From: Archangiaceae bacterium
GTDB taxonomy: Bacteria > Myxococcota > Myxococcia > Myxococcales > Myxococcaceae
Direction: 5' to 3'
Length of the DNA: 64,000 bases
NCBI GenBank assembly: GCA_016714225.1
Contig: JADJNS010000012.1
Span: forward strand, 186,001-250,000
In this document: piece after piece, positions 18,937 to 27,743 of the stretch
Layout of the letters: the number at the start of each line of letters is the position of its first letter
How positions within the stretch are numbered: the stretch's first letter is position 1
Translations under genes and position numbers: made by a program
The notes under the pieces: model-generated
What the model saw: only the letters and a program-made list of their open reading frames with translations
Database searches by the model: none
Told to the model about the DNA's origin: nothing

Positions 18937-20394
18937 TCAGACCTTGGTGCCGCCGACGGTCATGTTGTCGATGCGCAGCGTGGGCAACCCCACGCCGACC
19001 GGCACGCTCTGGCCGTCTTTTCCGCAGGTGCCCAGCCCGGGGTCGGGCATCGGATCATTGCCCACCTGGCTGACGTTCTTGAGCGCCTCGGGGCCGACGC
19101 CGATCAGCGTCACGCCCTTCAAGGGCCGGCCCATCTTGCCCTTCTCGATCTCGTAGGCCTCGTTCACTTCGAACACGAAGTTGCCGTTCGTGATGTCGAC
19201 CTGCCCGCCGCCGAAGTGGGCGCAGTAGATGCCCTTGTCGACGCCCTTGAGAATCTCTTCGGGGGTCGAGTCGCCGGGCGCGAGGTACGTGTTGGTCATG
19301 CGCGGCATCGGCATGTGCTTGAAGCTCTCGCGCCGCCCGCTGCCCGTCGAGCGGCCACCCATCAGCTTCGCGTTGAGGGCGTCGTACATGTAGCCCTTCA
19401 GCACGCCGCGCTCGATCAGCACCTTGAACTCGGGCGCGTTGCCTTCGTCGTCGACGTTCAGCGAGCCGCGCGAGTTGGCCATGGTGCCGTCGTCGATCAC
19501 CGTGACCAGGTTGCTCGCCACCTGCTGGCCGAGCTTGCCCGCGAACAGCGAGGTGCCCTTGCGAATGAAGTCGGCCTCGAGGCCGTGGCCCACCGCCTCG
19601 TGGAGCAGGATGCCGCTCCAGCCCGGGGCGAGCACCACCGTCTGCTGGCCGGCGCGCGCGTCGACCGCGCCGAGCACCGCGATGGCCTGGCGCGCCGCTT
19701 CGTGCGCCACCATCTCGGGAGTGAAGGTGTCGAAGTGCGAGAACGGCACCCGGCCGCCGCCGCCGTAGAAGCCGGTGCGGCGCTCGGGCTTGCCGTCTTT
19801 GCCGCGGCCTTCGGCCACCACGTGCACCGAGAGACGGCAGAGGTCTTGCGTGTCGACCGCGAGGTGGCCCTCGGTGTTGGCCACCATCACCCGCTTGGTC
19901 GAGTCGGCGTAGGTGGCGACCACCTGCTTGATGCGCTTGTCGTAGAGGTGCGCCGCCTTGTTGGCGCGCACCACCAGGTCGGCCTTGCGCGCCACCTCGA
20001 TGTCTTTGAGCGACTGCTGCACCCGGTAGAACATCGGCAGCGGAGCGCGCGCGACGTTGAAGCTCTTCTCACTGCCGGTGCCCTGCGCGATCATCGCGGC
20101 GGTGCGCGCGGCGCGCAGCAGCGCCTCGTCGTCGAGATCGTCCGAGTACGCGTAGCCGACCTTGGCGCCGCTCACGACCCGCACGCCCACGCCCTGCTGC
20201 AGCCCCGACTGGGCGCTCTTGATCTTGTTCTCTTCCAACGTCACGGCGGTGGTGACGGTGCGCTCGACGTAGACCTCGGCGAAATCGGCGCCGCGCTCCA
20301 TGCCGGCCGAGAGCAGCCGCTCGAGCTGCGGAACCGGCAACAACGGCGGGGGTGTCAACCCGACTGCACTCTTCTTCGCTGCAACGCGTGCCAT
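18937..20394 (-). CDS. tldD: TldD metalloprotease subunit
   Basis: 485 residues from ATG 20394 (MARVAAKK). It carries the catalytic zinc motif HEAVGHGLE (HExxxH) in GWSGILLHEAVGHGLEADF. Other TldD signatures are GGRSTGSGRRES and GIYCAHFGGGQVDITNGNF. It is the active subunit of the TldD/TldE protease; the partner pmbA/tldE is at 15122-16471. A seven-codon longer start is possible. The two subunit genes are separated by the oppositely oriented CxxCH lipoprotein gene and repeat DNA, so they are not in one operon. Confidence 0.94.
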   Translation of the reverse strand: MARVAAKKSAVGLTPPPLLPVPQLERLLSAGMERGADFAEVYVERTVTTAVTLEENKIKSAQSGLQQGVGVRVVSGAKVGYAYSDDLDDEALLRAARTAAMIAQGTGSEKSFNVARAPLPMFYRVQQSLKDIEVARKADLVVRANKAAHLYDKRIKQVVATYADSTKRVMVANTEGHLAVDTQDLCRLSVHVVAEGRGKDGKPERRTGFYGGGGRVPFSHFDTFTPEMVAHEAARQAIAVLGAVDARAGQQTVVLAPGWSGILLHEAVGHGLEADFIRKGTSLFAGKLGQQVASNLVTVIDDGTMANSRGSLNVDDEGNAPEFKVLIERGVLKGYMYDALNAKLMGGRSTGSGRRESFKHMPMPRMTNTYLAPGDSTPEEILKGVDKGIYCAHFGGGQVDITNGNFVFEVNEAYEIEKGKMGRPLKGVTLIGVGPEALKNVSQVGNDPMPDPGLGTCGKDGQSVPVGVGLPTLRIDNMTVGGTKV

Positions 20395-20449
20395 AGGATG
20401 CGCGCACAGTAACAACGAACGGGCTACACTTCTTCACCAGAACCGCCTC

Positions 20450-22966
20450 ATGCCTTCCAACCCACCCCGAAGTCGCCGAGGGCCGCAGGCAGGCTCGGGG
20501 CCCGAAGATTACGACCCGAGCGAAGAGGGCACCGAGCGTCACGACGGCACCGAGGTGTCGCAGGTGTCGCGCGGCGGAGCTCCGGTCGACGACGACCCCG
20601 AGCAGTACAACGCCACCAGCCAGCGGCCTTCTCACCAGGCGGTACCCGCGCAGGGCCTTCAGCAGCGCAAGAAGCTGCCTGCGGTGCACCGCGGCGCCGG
20701 CAAGCTCAAGAACGACCCCGAGCGCAGCCACAAGACCGCCACCATCGTGGCCGCCGAGCCGAGCGGGGTGGGGCCCCCGGTGCCGCCCGAGCCCAGCGAC
20801 GCCGAGTGGGAGGCCCCGCCGGGGAAGATGTCGCGCGAGATGTCGCGGCTGGCGCTCGGCGAAGAGAGCGGCGAGCTCGCCGAAGACGACCCGGCGCTCG
20901 ACGAGAGCGGCGCCGACGGCGAGGTGCCCTCTGAGTACCACACCGGCAACGACTACCCGGTGGGCGACGACGAGGTGTCGATGGGCGAGGGCAAGAGCCT
21001 CGAGGGCGACGGCCTCGACGCGCTCGACCCCGACATCGACCTGGCGCACTCGAAGACCAAGAACCTGCCCATCGGCTACGACGCCTCGGACGACGAGAGC
21101 CAGGAGTCACCCGAGGGCGCCGACGACGCGAACGCCACCAACGCCGGCCGGCCGCTGAAGCTCGAGATCGTCGGCGGCCCCGACACCGGCAAGAAGAAGA
21201 AGTTCAAGGGCGTGCGCCTGGTGATCGGCCGCACGCCTGGCGTCGATCTGCAGCTCACCGACCAATCGGTCTCGCGGCGGCACGTCGAGCTGGTGGTCGG
21301 CGACGGCGGGGTCATCTTGCGCGACCTGGGCAGCGGCAACGGCACCAAGGTGAACGGCGAGAAGATCACCGAGAAGGCGCTGGTGCACGGCGACGAGATT
21401 CACATCGGCAAGACGAAGCTGCGCTTCGTCGACGAGGTGGGCGCGTTTCAGGCCGCGCGCGTCGAGGCCGAGAAGAAAGAGGCCGAGGCAGCCGCCGGTG
21501 GCGGTGAAGGGCAGCCCGAGGGCGGCGAAGGTGAGGGCGCGCAAGGCGAGGGCGAGGCCGCTTCTGAAGACGGAGCTGAAGCTCCGGCGGAAGGTGAAGA
21601 CGGGGCCGCCGCCGAGGGTGAGGCAGCTGCCGAGGGCGCCGAAGGCGAGCCCGCCGAAGGCGAAGAGGGCGCTGCAGGCGAGCCGGCACCGACCTCGGGC
21701 AGCGACGAAGCGCCCGAGCTCACCCTGGCCGGGAAGTTCATGGCCATCGACCCGAAGAAGCGCATGGCGGTCTTCGGGGGCATCGCGCTGCTGTTCCTGG
21801 TGGTGATCGTGCTTCTGGCGATGCGGCAGAAGCCGCCTCCGCCGCCCGACCCGCTCAAGGCCATCGCCGCCGAGAAGATGCAGCAGGCGCGCGACGCGGT
21901 GCGTGAGCAGCGCTTCGAAGAGGCCATCGCGCTCATCGAGCAGGCCGAGCTGCTGTCGCCCGGCATCGATCAGACCCACCTGGCGACCCAGGCGCGCGGA
22001 GAGCTCGGCGCGACCAGCGTGCTCGACGACGTGCGCAAGCTGATCGACGCCAAGAAGTTCGAAGACGCGCGCGCCGCGCTGGCCAAGGCGCCCGCAGGCT
22101 CGGTGAAGACCGAAGAAGAGCGCAAGAAGCTCACCGAAGAGCTGGGCGACGCCGAGGCGGCGTATCGCAAGCAGCGCTTCCAGGAGATGATCGCCCAGGG
22201 CGAGGTGGCCGCGGCCGAGCAGGCCATCATCGAGCTCAAGGCTCCTGATCGGCGCGACATGGCGCCGGTGCTCGACGAGGCGAAGCGGGCGATGGCGCAG
22301 GCGCAGGCAGAAGAGCGCCGGCAGGCGGCCGAAGAGGCGGCCAACGCCAAGGCCCGCGGCAAGCTGGCGCGCGCCGAGCAGATTCAAGAAGAGCTGGCGG
22401 TGGTGCAGCGCAAGTTCGCGGGGCAAGAGTGGGCGCGCGCCGCCGCCGAGTGCGACCGGGTGATCGACGCGAACCCCGGGCAAGACGACATTCGCAAGAA
22501 GGCGCGCAGCCTGCAGCAGCTGATTCCCAACTTCGGGCGCAACTGGGACGAGGGGATGAAGAAGTTCCGCGCCAACCAGCTGGTCGCGGCCGCGAAGCCG
22601 CTGCACAAGGCCTACGAGCTTTACCAGCAGATCGGCTTCGAGACGACGATGGGCGAGGAGCTCAAAGAGAAGCTGGCGCAGGCGGCGATGTTCTCGGGCA
22701 ACGAGGCGCTGATGCACGAAGACCTCGCCACCGCGGCGATGTACTTCCGCGAGGCGGGCAAGCTCGACCCCGACGAGCCCAAGGCGAAAGAGATGCTCGA
22801 CGAGGTGGTGGGCCGCGCCGACGAGGTCTACCAGGGCGCGTACATGATTCGCGATCGCGACCCGGCCGAGGCGCTCAAGCGCTTCAAGGTGGTGGTCGAG
22901 ATCACCCCCAGCGGCTCGACGGTTCACGAGAACGCGAAGAACCAGATCTCGCGGCTGCAGCCGTAG
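20450..22966 (+). CDS. FHA-domain membrane protein with C-terminal helical repeats
   Basis: 838 residues from ATG 20450. A long acidic, probably disordered N-terminus precedes an FHA domain (about residues 235-330: LVIGRTPGVDLQLTD, QSVSRRHVEL, GSGNGTKVNGE, the phosphothreonine-binding signature). A Glu/Gly/Ala-rich low-complexity region follows, then one membrane segment (about 440-462), then TPR-like helices to the end (residues 470-838). FHA domains read Ser/Thr kinase phosphorylation; the helical tail would be on the other side of the membrane. The next gene (CNB protein) starts 18 bp later, so this opens a three-gene operon. Confidence 0.85.
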   Translation: MPSNPPRSRRGPQAGSGPEDYDPSEEGTERHDGTEVSQVSRGGAPVDDDPEQYNATSQRPSHQAVPAQGLQQRKKLPAVHRGAGKLKNDPERSHKTATIVAAEPSGVGPPVPPEPSDAEWEAPPGKMSREMSRLALGEESGELAEDDPALDESGADGEVPSEYHTGNDYPVGDDEVSMGEGKSLEGDGLDALDPDIDLAHSKTKNLPIGYDASDDESQESPEGADDANATNAGRPLKLEIVGGPDTGKKKKFKGVRLVIGRTPGVDLQLTDQSVSRRHVELVVGDGGVILRDLGSGNGTKVNGEKITEKALVHGDEIHIGKTKLRFVDEVGAFQAARVEAEKKEAEAAAGGGEGQPEGGEGEGAQGEGEAASEDGAEAPAEGEDGAAAEGEAAAEGAEGEPAEGEEGAAGEPAPTSGSDEAPELTLAGKFMAIDPKKRMAVFGGIALLFLVVIVLLAMRQKPPPPPDPLKAIAAEKMQQARDAVREQRFEEAIALIEQAELLSPGIDQTHLATQARGELGATSVLDDVRKLIDAKKFEDARAALAKAPAGSVKTEEERKKLTEELGDAEAAYRKQRFQEMIAQGEVAAAEQAIIELKAPDRRDMAPVLDEAKRAMAQAQAEERRQAAEEAANAKARGKLARAEQIQEELAVVQRKFAGQEWARAAAECDRVIDANPGQDDIRKKARSLQQLIPNFGRNWDEGMKKFRANQLVAAAKPLHKAYELYQQIGFETTMGEELKEKLAQAAMFSGNEALMHEDLATAAMYFREAGKLDPDEPKAKEMLDEVVGRADEVYQGAYMIRDRDPAEALKRFKVVVEITPSGSTVHENAKNQISRLQP

Positions 22967-22984
22967 GTTAAGGTCCGCCGGGCC

Positions 22985-24310
22985 ATGAGCGGATCTTCTC
23001 TGCGTGAGCTGGGGTTGGATCTCGTCGCCGAGGAGCAGTGGGAGAAGGCGCTGGGCGTCTTCGCCGAGGCGGTGCGCAGGCAGCCCGCCGACCACCGCTC
23101 GCGCATGCTGGCGGCGCGCTGCTTCGAGAAGCTGTCCGAGCCCGAGCGCGCCGTGTCGGCGCTGCACGCCTGCGCCGAGGGGCTCTTGCGCCGCGACTAC
23201 CTGCTCTCGGCGATCGCCGCGTGCAAGCAGGCGCTCGCGATGTCGCCCCACGAGAAGCGCCTCAAAGAGACGCTGCACCGCATTCACGCCCGCGCGGCCA
23301 AGTCGGTGGCCGGCAAGGCCCGGGTGCCGCCTCCGCTGCCGCCCGAGACCCTGTTCGACGGCAAGGTGTCGCAAGACCTGATGAGCCTGCAGGGCTCGGC
23401 GCTCTCTGACGCGGCGATCAACGTGCTCGCCGCGCCCGACACCGGCAGCACCGCCGACTCGGAGGCCCGCCCGCCGCTGCCGCTGTTCGCCGACCTCGAT
23501 CGCGACGCCTTCGTCGAGCTGGTGGTGTGCATGGCGTACCACGAGGTGCCGGCCGGCGAGCTGATCAGCCGCGAGGGCCAGAATGGCGACACCATCTTCG
23601 TGCTGGTGGCGGGCAAGGCCGAGGTGACCCGGCAGATCGACGGGCAGCCCAAGACGCTCGCCTTCTTGAGCGGCGGCAGCATCTTCGGCGAGCTGGCGAT
23701 GCTGACCGGTGCGCCGCTCACCGCCAGCGTGACCACGGTGGCCGACTGCGACGTGCTCGAGATTCGGCGCGTCGACTTGAATCAGATCGCGCGCAGCCAC
23801 CCCTCGGTGCCGCAGACGCTCACGGCGTTCGCGCAGAACCGCATGGCCAAGAACCTGATGGCCACCTCGCCGCTCTTCCAGCAGGTGCCGGAAACAGACC
23901 GACAGCGCGTGCTCACCCGGTTCCTGTTCAAGGCGCTGCAGCCCAACGAGAAGACCATGGTCGAGGGGCAACACCCCGACGGCCTGTACCTGGTGCTGGC
24001 CGGCGAGCTGGTGGTGCAGAAAGAAGACCCCAGCGGCGGCGTGGTGTCGCTGGGCATCTTGCGCGAGGGCGACATCGCCGGTGAGATCTCGCTGATCACC
24101 GGGTTGCGGGCCAGCGCCACGGTGCAGGCCACCCGAAAGACGGCGATCGCGTTTCTCGAGCGCTCTGCGTTCGAAGAGCTGGTGAAGGAGTTTCCCCAGG
24201 TGAAGGCGTACCTGCAGGGCTTGAGCGAGCGGCGCCTCAAGATGATCGGCGAGGCGCTGCGGCCGGCCGAGATTCTCGACGCCGACGAGCTGGTGGTCGA
24301 GGCGCAATGA
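22985..24310 (+). CDS. TPR plus double cyclic-nucleotide-binding-domain protein
   Basis: 441 residues. An N-terminal TPR-like region (residues 1-110; EQWEKALGVFAEAVRRQPADH) is followed by two cyclic-nucleotide-binding domains, about 165-285 (GGSIFGELAMLTGAPLTASV) and 295-410 (EGDIAGEISLITGLRASATV). Neither domain has an intact phosphate-binding cassette arginine, in line with many myxobacterial CNB proteins whose ligand is uncertain. No DNA-binding or kinase domain is attached. It follows the FHA gene closely and overlaps the next gene by four bases (ATGA). Confidence 0.87.
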   Translation: MSGSSLRELGLDLVAEEQWEKALGVFAEAVRRQPADHRSRMLAARCFEKLSEPERAVSALHACAEGLLRRDYLLSAIAACKQALAMSPHEKRLKETLHRIHARAAKSVAGKARVPPPLPPETLFDGKVSQDLMSLQGSALSDAAINVLAAPDTGSTADSEARPPLPLFADLDRDAFVELVVCMAYHEVPAGELISREGQNGDTIFVLVAGKAEVTRQIDGQPKTLAFLSGGSIFGELAMLTGAPLTASVTTVADCDVLEIRRVDLNQIARSHPSVPQTLTAFAQNRMAKNLMATSPLFQQVPETDRQRVLTRFLFKALQPNEKTMVEGQHPDGLYLVLAGELVVQKEDPSGGVVSLGILREGDIAGEISLITGLRASATVQATRKTAIAFLERSAFEELVKEFPQVKAYLQGLSERRLKMIGEALRPAEILDADELVVEAQ

Positions 24311-24780
24311 GCCGGCGCGCGCTGGGCGCGGTGCTGGCCGGCATCACCTTCGCGCTGGTGCTGTGGCTGTGGCCGCGCGGGCCCAAGGACCCCGAGGGGC
24401 AGATTCGGGCGCTGGTCGGGCGGGTCGTCGCCGGCGCTGAGGCGCGCGACGTCGGGCCTCTCGACTCGGCGATGGCCGACGACTTCAAGGGCCCCGAGGG
24501 CGCCTCGCGGCAAGAGGTGAAGCAGATCGTCGCGTTTCAGGTGCTGCGGAATCAGGAGACCGTGGCCATCTTCAACCCGTCGTTGGAGGTGAAGGTGAAC
24601 GGGCCCGAGTACGCGGAGGTCGAGGGGACGTTCGTCTTCGCGCGCACCAAGGCGAGGAGCGCGGCCGAGCTGCAGTCGGGGTCGGTCGCGGCGGCTTATC
24701 GGATCGAAGCGAAGCTCGAGAAGCGCGGGTCTCAGTGGCAGTTCGTCAGCGCCACGTATGCGCCGGTGAGCTGGCCGTGA
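24307..24780 (+). CDS. Membrane-anchored NTF2/SnoaL-like protein
   Basis: 157 residues. An uncleaved anchor or signal (LGAVLAGITFALVLWLWP) precedes a small alpha+beta domain whose layout (helix, then VAIFNPSLEVKVNGPEYAEVEGTFVF, then WQFVSATYAPVSWP) resembles NTF2/SnoaL-like folds. It has no catalytic residues I can name. It is the third gene of the FHA-CNB unit, coupled through ATGA overlap with the CNB gene. An accessory role at the membrane is inferred from context only. Confidence 0.72.
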   Translation: MSRRALGAVLAGITFALVLWLWPRGPKDPEGQIRALVGRVVAGAEARDVGPLDSAMADDFKGPEGASRQEVKQIVAFQVLRNQETVAIFNPSLEVKVNGPEYAEVEGTFVFARTKARSAAELQSGSVAAAYRIEAKLEKRGSQWQFVSATYAPVSWP

Positions 24781-24878
24781 GGTCGCGCGGGCCGCGGCGG
24801 TTTTGAGGTTTCGAGCTCTTCGCTCGCGGTGGACGCTGGCCCGGCACGGGCACGCCGACGTTCTGGGGGTTGGCCTTC

Positions 24879-25766
24879 ATGAGCGTCGATGAGCCGGTGG
24901 GCCTCGAGCCGTGGAACGCCGCCTGGCCAGTGCCCTCGGCGGCCGAGCTCGATGGGTTGCGCGCCTACCTGAGGGCGGTGCCGGTCGAGCGCGATGAGTT
25001 CGCTCAGGCCAGCGGGCGCCCGCCGCAATACCTCATCGACCTGCTGGCGCGCGCGCGGCGCTTCGAGGTGTTCGAGCGGGTGACGCAGGTGGTGCGCCCC
25101 GCCCTGGTGCCCGAGCTGCAGCTGAGGCAGAGCGCCGACGTGGTCGCCGCGTGGCGCGCCGCGGAAGAGTGCGAAGGGGCCCAGCAGCCGGCCCCGTTCT
25201 GGGCCTACGTGTGGGCCGGCGGGCAGGCGCTGGCGCGCTGGGTCTTGGATCACCCCGAGCAGGTGCGAGGCAAGCGCGTGCTCGACTTCGCTTGCGGCAG
25301 CGGCGTGAGCACCGTGGCCTGCGCCCGCGCCGGCGCCACCGCGCTCACCGCGGTCGACATCGACCCCTTCGCGGTGGTCGCCACCCGGGTGAACGGCGCG
25401 CTCGAGGGCGCCGCGCTCGACGTGCAGCAGCGCGATCTGATCGGCACCGACGAAGGCTGGGAGCTCGTGCTGGTCGGCGACGTCTTCTACGAGCCCAAGA
25501 CCTCGGAGCGGGTGGTGGCGTGGGCCACCGCCCTCTCGGCGCGCGGCGCGCTCGTGCTGGTCGGCGACCCGCGGCGCAAGTACCTGCCCACCCGCGGCCT
25601 CGAAGAGCTCGCCCGCTACACCCTGCCGGTCGACCCCGAGTGGGAGGGCGTCAGCGAGCGAACCCCCTGCGTGTGGCGGCTCAGACCCACGGCGAGTGGA
25701 CGCATGCCGGGCCGAACGTCCGATGCCGGGCTGCGCAGAAAGGCCGCGCATCGCCAACCGGCCTGA
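24879..25766 (+). CDS. SAM-dependent methyltransferase, ETFB-lysine-methyltransferase-like
   Basis: 295 residues from ATG 24879. The class I methyltransferase domain occupies about residues 85-265: motif I VLDFACGSGVSTVACARAG, acidic VDIDPFAV, and LVLVGDVFYEPKTSERVV, which resembles the METTL20/PrmA-like group that methylates proteins such as ETF-beta. PAPFWAYVWAGGQALARW before motif I is also typical. The N-terminal 80 residues are unassigned. The substrate is not proven; acyl-CoA dehydrogenase genes elsewhere in the window make ETF plausible but only by inference. Confidence 0.82.
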   Translation: MSVDEPVGLEPWNAAWPVPSAAELDGLRAYLRAVPVERDEFAQASGRPPQYLIDLLARARRFEVFERVTQVVRPALVPELQLRQSADVVAAWRAAEECEGAQQPAPFWAYVWAGGQALARWVLDHPEQVRGKRVLDFACGSGVSTVACARAGATALTAVDIDPFAVVATRVNGALEGAALDVQQRDLIGTDEGWELVLVGDVFYEPKTSERVVAWATALSARGALVLVGDPRRKYLPTRGLEELARYTLPVDPEWEGVSERTPCVWRLRPTASGRMPGRTSDAGLRRKAAHRQPA

Positions 25767-25855
25767 CAAACGGCCGATCGACCGAGTCAGCGCGACCAAA
25801 CGCGCTGACAGCGCGCTCTCGCACCGACCTGCGCAGCGCGGGGATAACCGCGGGC

Positions 25856-26224
25856 ATGAAAGCCAACGCAGCTGACCCTCGCACTACCTTTCTGCCCAGC
25901 GCCGAGCTCCCGCTGAACCAGCTGGTGGCTGCACCGACGGTGCTCAAGACCGAGATGGAGGGCGCCACCGACGGCCAGAGCGTCTACATCGAGATTCCGC
26001 ACGACGTGTTCGAAGAGGCGCTGCAGAGCGCTCCGAACCGCCGCATCGATCAGCACACGGTGATGAAGGTCGCGCTCTCGAACATGGGCAGCATGTCGAC
26101 CGATGCCGAGGCGCTGGTGAAGGCGCACCTCCCCACCGAAGAGAAAGATCTGTTCTTGCGCATGAACGGCACCGCCGCAGACCTCGGCTTCGAGACCGTC
26201 GATACCACCGGGAAGACCGGGTAG
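25856..26224 (+). CDS. Small protein of unknown function at the left repeat
   Basis: 122 residues starting MKANAADPRTTFLPS, with no recognised domain, signal or membrane segment. A pattern FEEALQSAPNRRIDQHTVMK suggests mixed alpha/beta. The last 13 codons (GFETVDTTGKTG-stop) are part of a 42-bp segment repeated at 31096-31137, where it reads GFETVDTTRKTG-stop. The gene therefore sits at the edge of the possible inserted segment and would be its insertion site. The start follows a 90-bp gap after the methyltransferase gene. Confidence 0.7.
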   Translation: MKANAADPRTTFLPSAELPLNQLVAAPTVLKTEMEGATDGQSVYIEIPHDVFEEALQSAPNRRIDQHTVMKVALSNMGSMSTDAEALVKAHLPTEEKDLFLRMNGTAADLGFETVDTTGKTG

Positions 26225-26226
26225 CC
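26185..26226 (+). repeat. 42-bp direct repeat, left copy
   Basis: From CGGCTTCGAGACCGTCGATA to GACCGGGTAGCC, covering the 3' end of the 122-residue gene. It matches 31096-31137 at 40 of 42 positions. The two mismatches are near the middle. Confidence 0.85.
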
Positions 26227-26391
26227 CCGCCGCCCTCTGCGAGCAGCGCGTCGGGTGCCGGGGCAGCTGGCCTATCTAAGGAACGAGCAGCGCAAGGCGT
26301 GCTGGTGGCCCGTCGAGCAGCGCAGAGACGAGGCCGCCCGCAGCAGGTAGGCCGCGGCTGCCGCAGTAGGCAGGATTAGTGGTTCGCCTAT

Positions 26392-26610
26392 CTAGTCGTG
26401 GTGCGACGAGGTATCGCCCGCTGAGACGGCCGGCGCGCTGGGGTCGTCACGATACGCGCGCTCGAGCGCTGCGGCGCGGCGAACCAACGTCGAGCCGAGC
26501 GAGACCACCTCGTCGGTCGGGGCTCCGACCCTGAGCGCCTGCTCGAGCTCACGGACCAGGCCGAGCAGTTCGTTGCCGATCTGGTGCCGCTCGCGCAACG
26601 CGCCGCTCAC
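26392..26610 (-). CDS. C-terminal continuation of the HELGH protein in another frame
   Basis: 72 codons (SGALRERHQIGNELLGLVRELEQAL... ending SSHHD), helical. Reading further upstream in this frame gives GEFFAARNQAV, which joins naturally to DGRA near the end of the HELGH gene if one G is added near 26640. It is therefore probably not a separate gene but the true C-terminus of 26607-27683. If independent, it would start at GTG 26610. Confidence 0.45.
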   Translation of the reverse strand: MSGALRERHQIGNELLGLVRELEQALRVGAPTDEVVSLGSTLVRRAAALERAYRDDPSAPAVSAGDTSSHHD

Positions 26611-27683
26611 CGCCTGGTTGCGGGCGGCGAAGAATTCGCCCGGCCGTCACCGTAGGGCGCCGAACCTGCCAGCGCGTCGGCGCGGTCGCGCACCCGCCGC
26701 AGCGGCAGCTGGTAGCTGCAGTCTGCGCGCCGGCCGTTGCGCTCGGGAGTCAGGCTCGCCGACGGCTTCGAGGAGTCGTTCCAGTTGACGACCGTATCGT
26801 TCTGCTTGCTTCTCCCGAACCCCGTCAACAGGTCGCCGACGATCAGCGTCTGCTGCTCCAGCAGGTCGCCGGCCCAGGCTGTCTTCTCTGCCAGTTCTTC
26901 CCGAATCGGAGCGTGCGCTTCGGGCGTGCTGCGCGTTTGAACGAGCTGCGAGATCGCGTGGCCGATGTTTCCCGAGATGAACTGAAAGGGCTCGTCGAGC
27001 TGCTGGAACTTGCCGTAGGCGACGCCCTTCGAGTGCGGGAGCCCGCCGAAGCCACTCGAGCGCATGGTGCCATCGGCTGCCCCCACCAGCCCCTGCCGCT
27101 CGCGGAAGTGCTGACGCGCGTGCCCCAGCTCGTGCTGGGTGGTGCTGTCGTACTCGTCGCGAATTGCGTCGAGGCCCAGGTACAGCGAGCGGGTCTGCGG
27201 CAGGTACATGCCCTTCGCGCCGTAGTTGCGCAGCATCGCTGGAGAAAAGGTGACGGTGACGCCCATGGTCACCCCGTTCGCCTCGCGGTTCGCCGCCACC
27301 TCGGCCATTCGGCCGAGCACGGTACGGTCGTCGGGTACGATCTCGAGCGCGGCGTGGAGCCGTTGGCCATCGAATGCCGAAGTGCGGCGAACCTGGCCGC
27401 CCCTCGCCCGAATCACCGCGGTCACCGCGTCAAGCTGGGCCTTTTCGTGCACGTTGGGCATCGCGGCGATCACCTGATCGAGCCGCTTCAACGCGTCGGT
27501 GAGCGCGCTCGACACCGGCGCGGCGAGGTCATCGGTGGTCGCGGCGCGACGCGCACTCGGCGACTCGGGGTGCAGCGCCTTCGCCGGCGCTTCGGTGGGT
27601 TGTTTCGCGACGGGCTTTAGAGGTGAACCCGTGGCGCCGAGGGCCTTCGAACGCATGGTGGCTGAAGCCTCGCACCTTCTCAC
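26607..27683 (-). CDS. Putative zinc metalloprotease (HELGH) protein
   Basis: 358 residues as read. An Ala/Pro-rich N-terminus is followed by a helical region and then a zincin motif HELGH in STTQHELGHARQHF, preceded by SLYLGLDAIRDEYD. This is the pattern of secreted or toxin-like metallopeptidases such as lethal-factor-like zincins. A downstream region (FQQLDEPFQFISGNIGHAIS) may supply the third ligand. No signal peptide is obvious. The final residues (ANSSPPATRR) look like a wrong-frame tail; the frame at 26392-26610 probably continues the protein. The family cannot be named firmly. Confidence 0.68.
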   Translation of the reverse strand: MRRCEASATMRSKALGATGSPLKPVAKQPTEAPAKALHPESPSARRAATTDDLAAPVSSALTDALKRLDQVIAAMPNVHEKAQLDAVTAVIRARGGQVRRTSAFDGQRLHAALEIVPDDRTVLGRMAEVAANREANGVTMGVTVTFSPAMLRNYGAKGMYLPQTRSLYLGLDAIRDEYDSTTQHELGHARQHFRERQGLVGAADGTMRSSGFGGLPHSKGVAYGKFQQLDEPFQFISGNIGHAISQLVQTRSTPEAHAPIREELAEKTAWAGDLLEQQTLIVGDLLTGFGRSKQNDTVVNWNDSSKPSASLTPERNGRRADCSYQLPLRRVRDRADALAGSAPYGDGRANSSPPATRR

Positions 27684-27743
27684 GCCGCTACCGCGATAGA
27701 ATGCGTCGGCTTCAACGCCGCCTCGTTCGCTTCGGAGCTCCCA

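Noticed and set aside
21107..24307. 1066-codon open frame on the minus strand
   Set aside because: Antisense to the FHA and CNB genes, which have obvious domains; the antisense translation has none.
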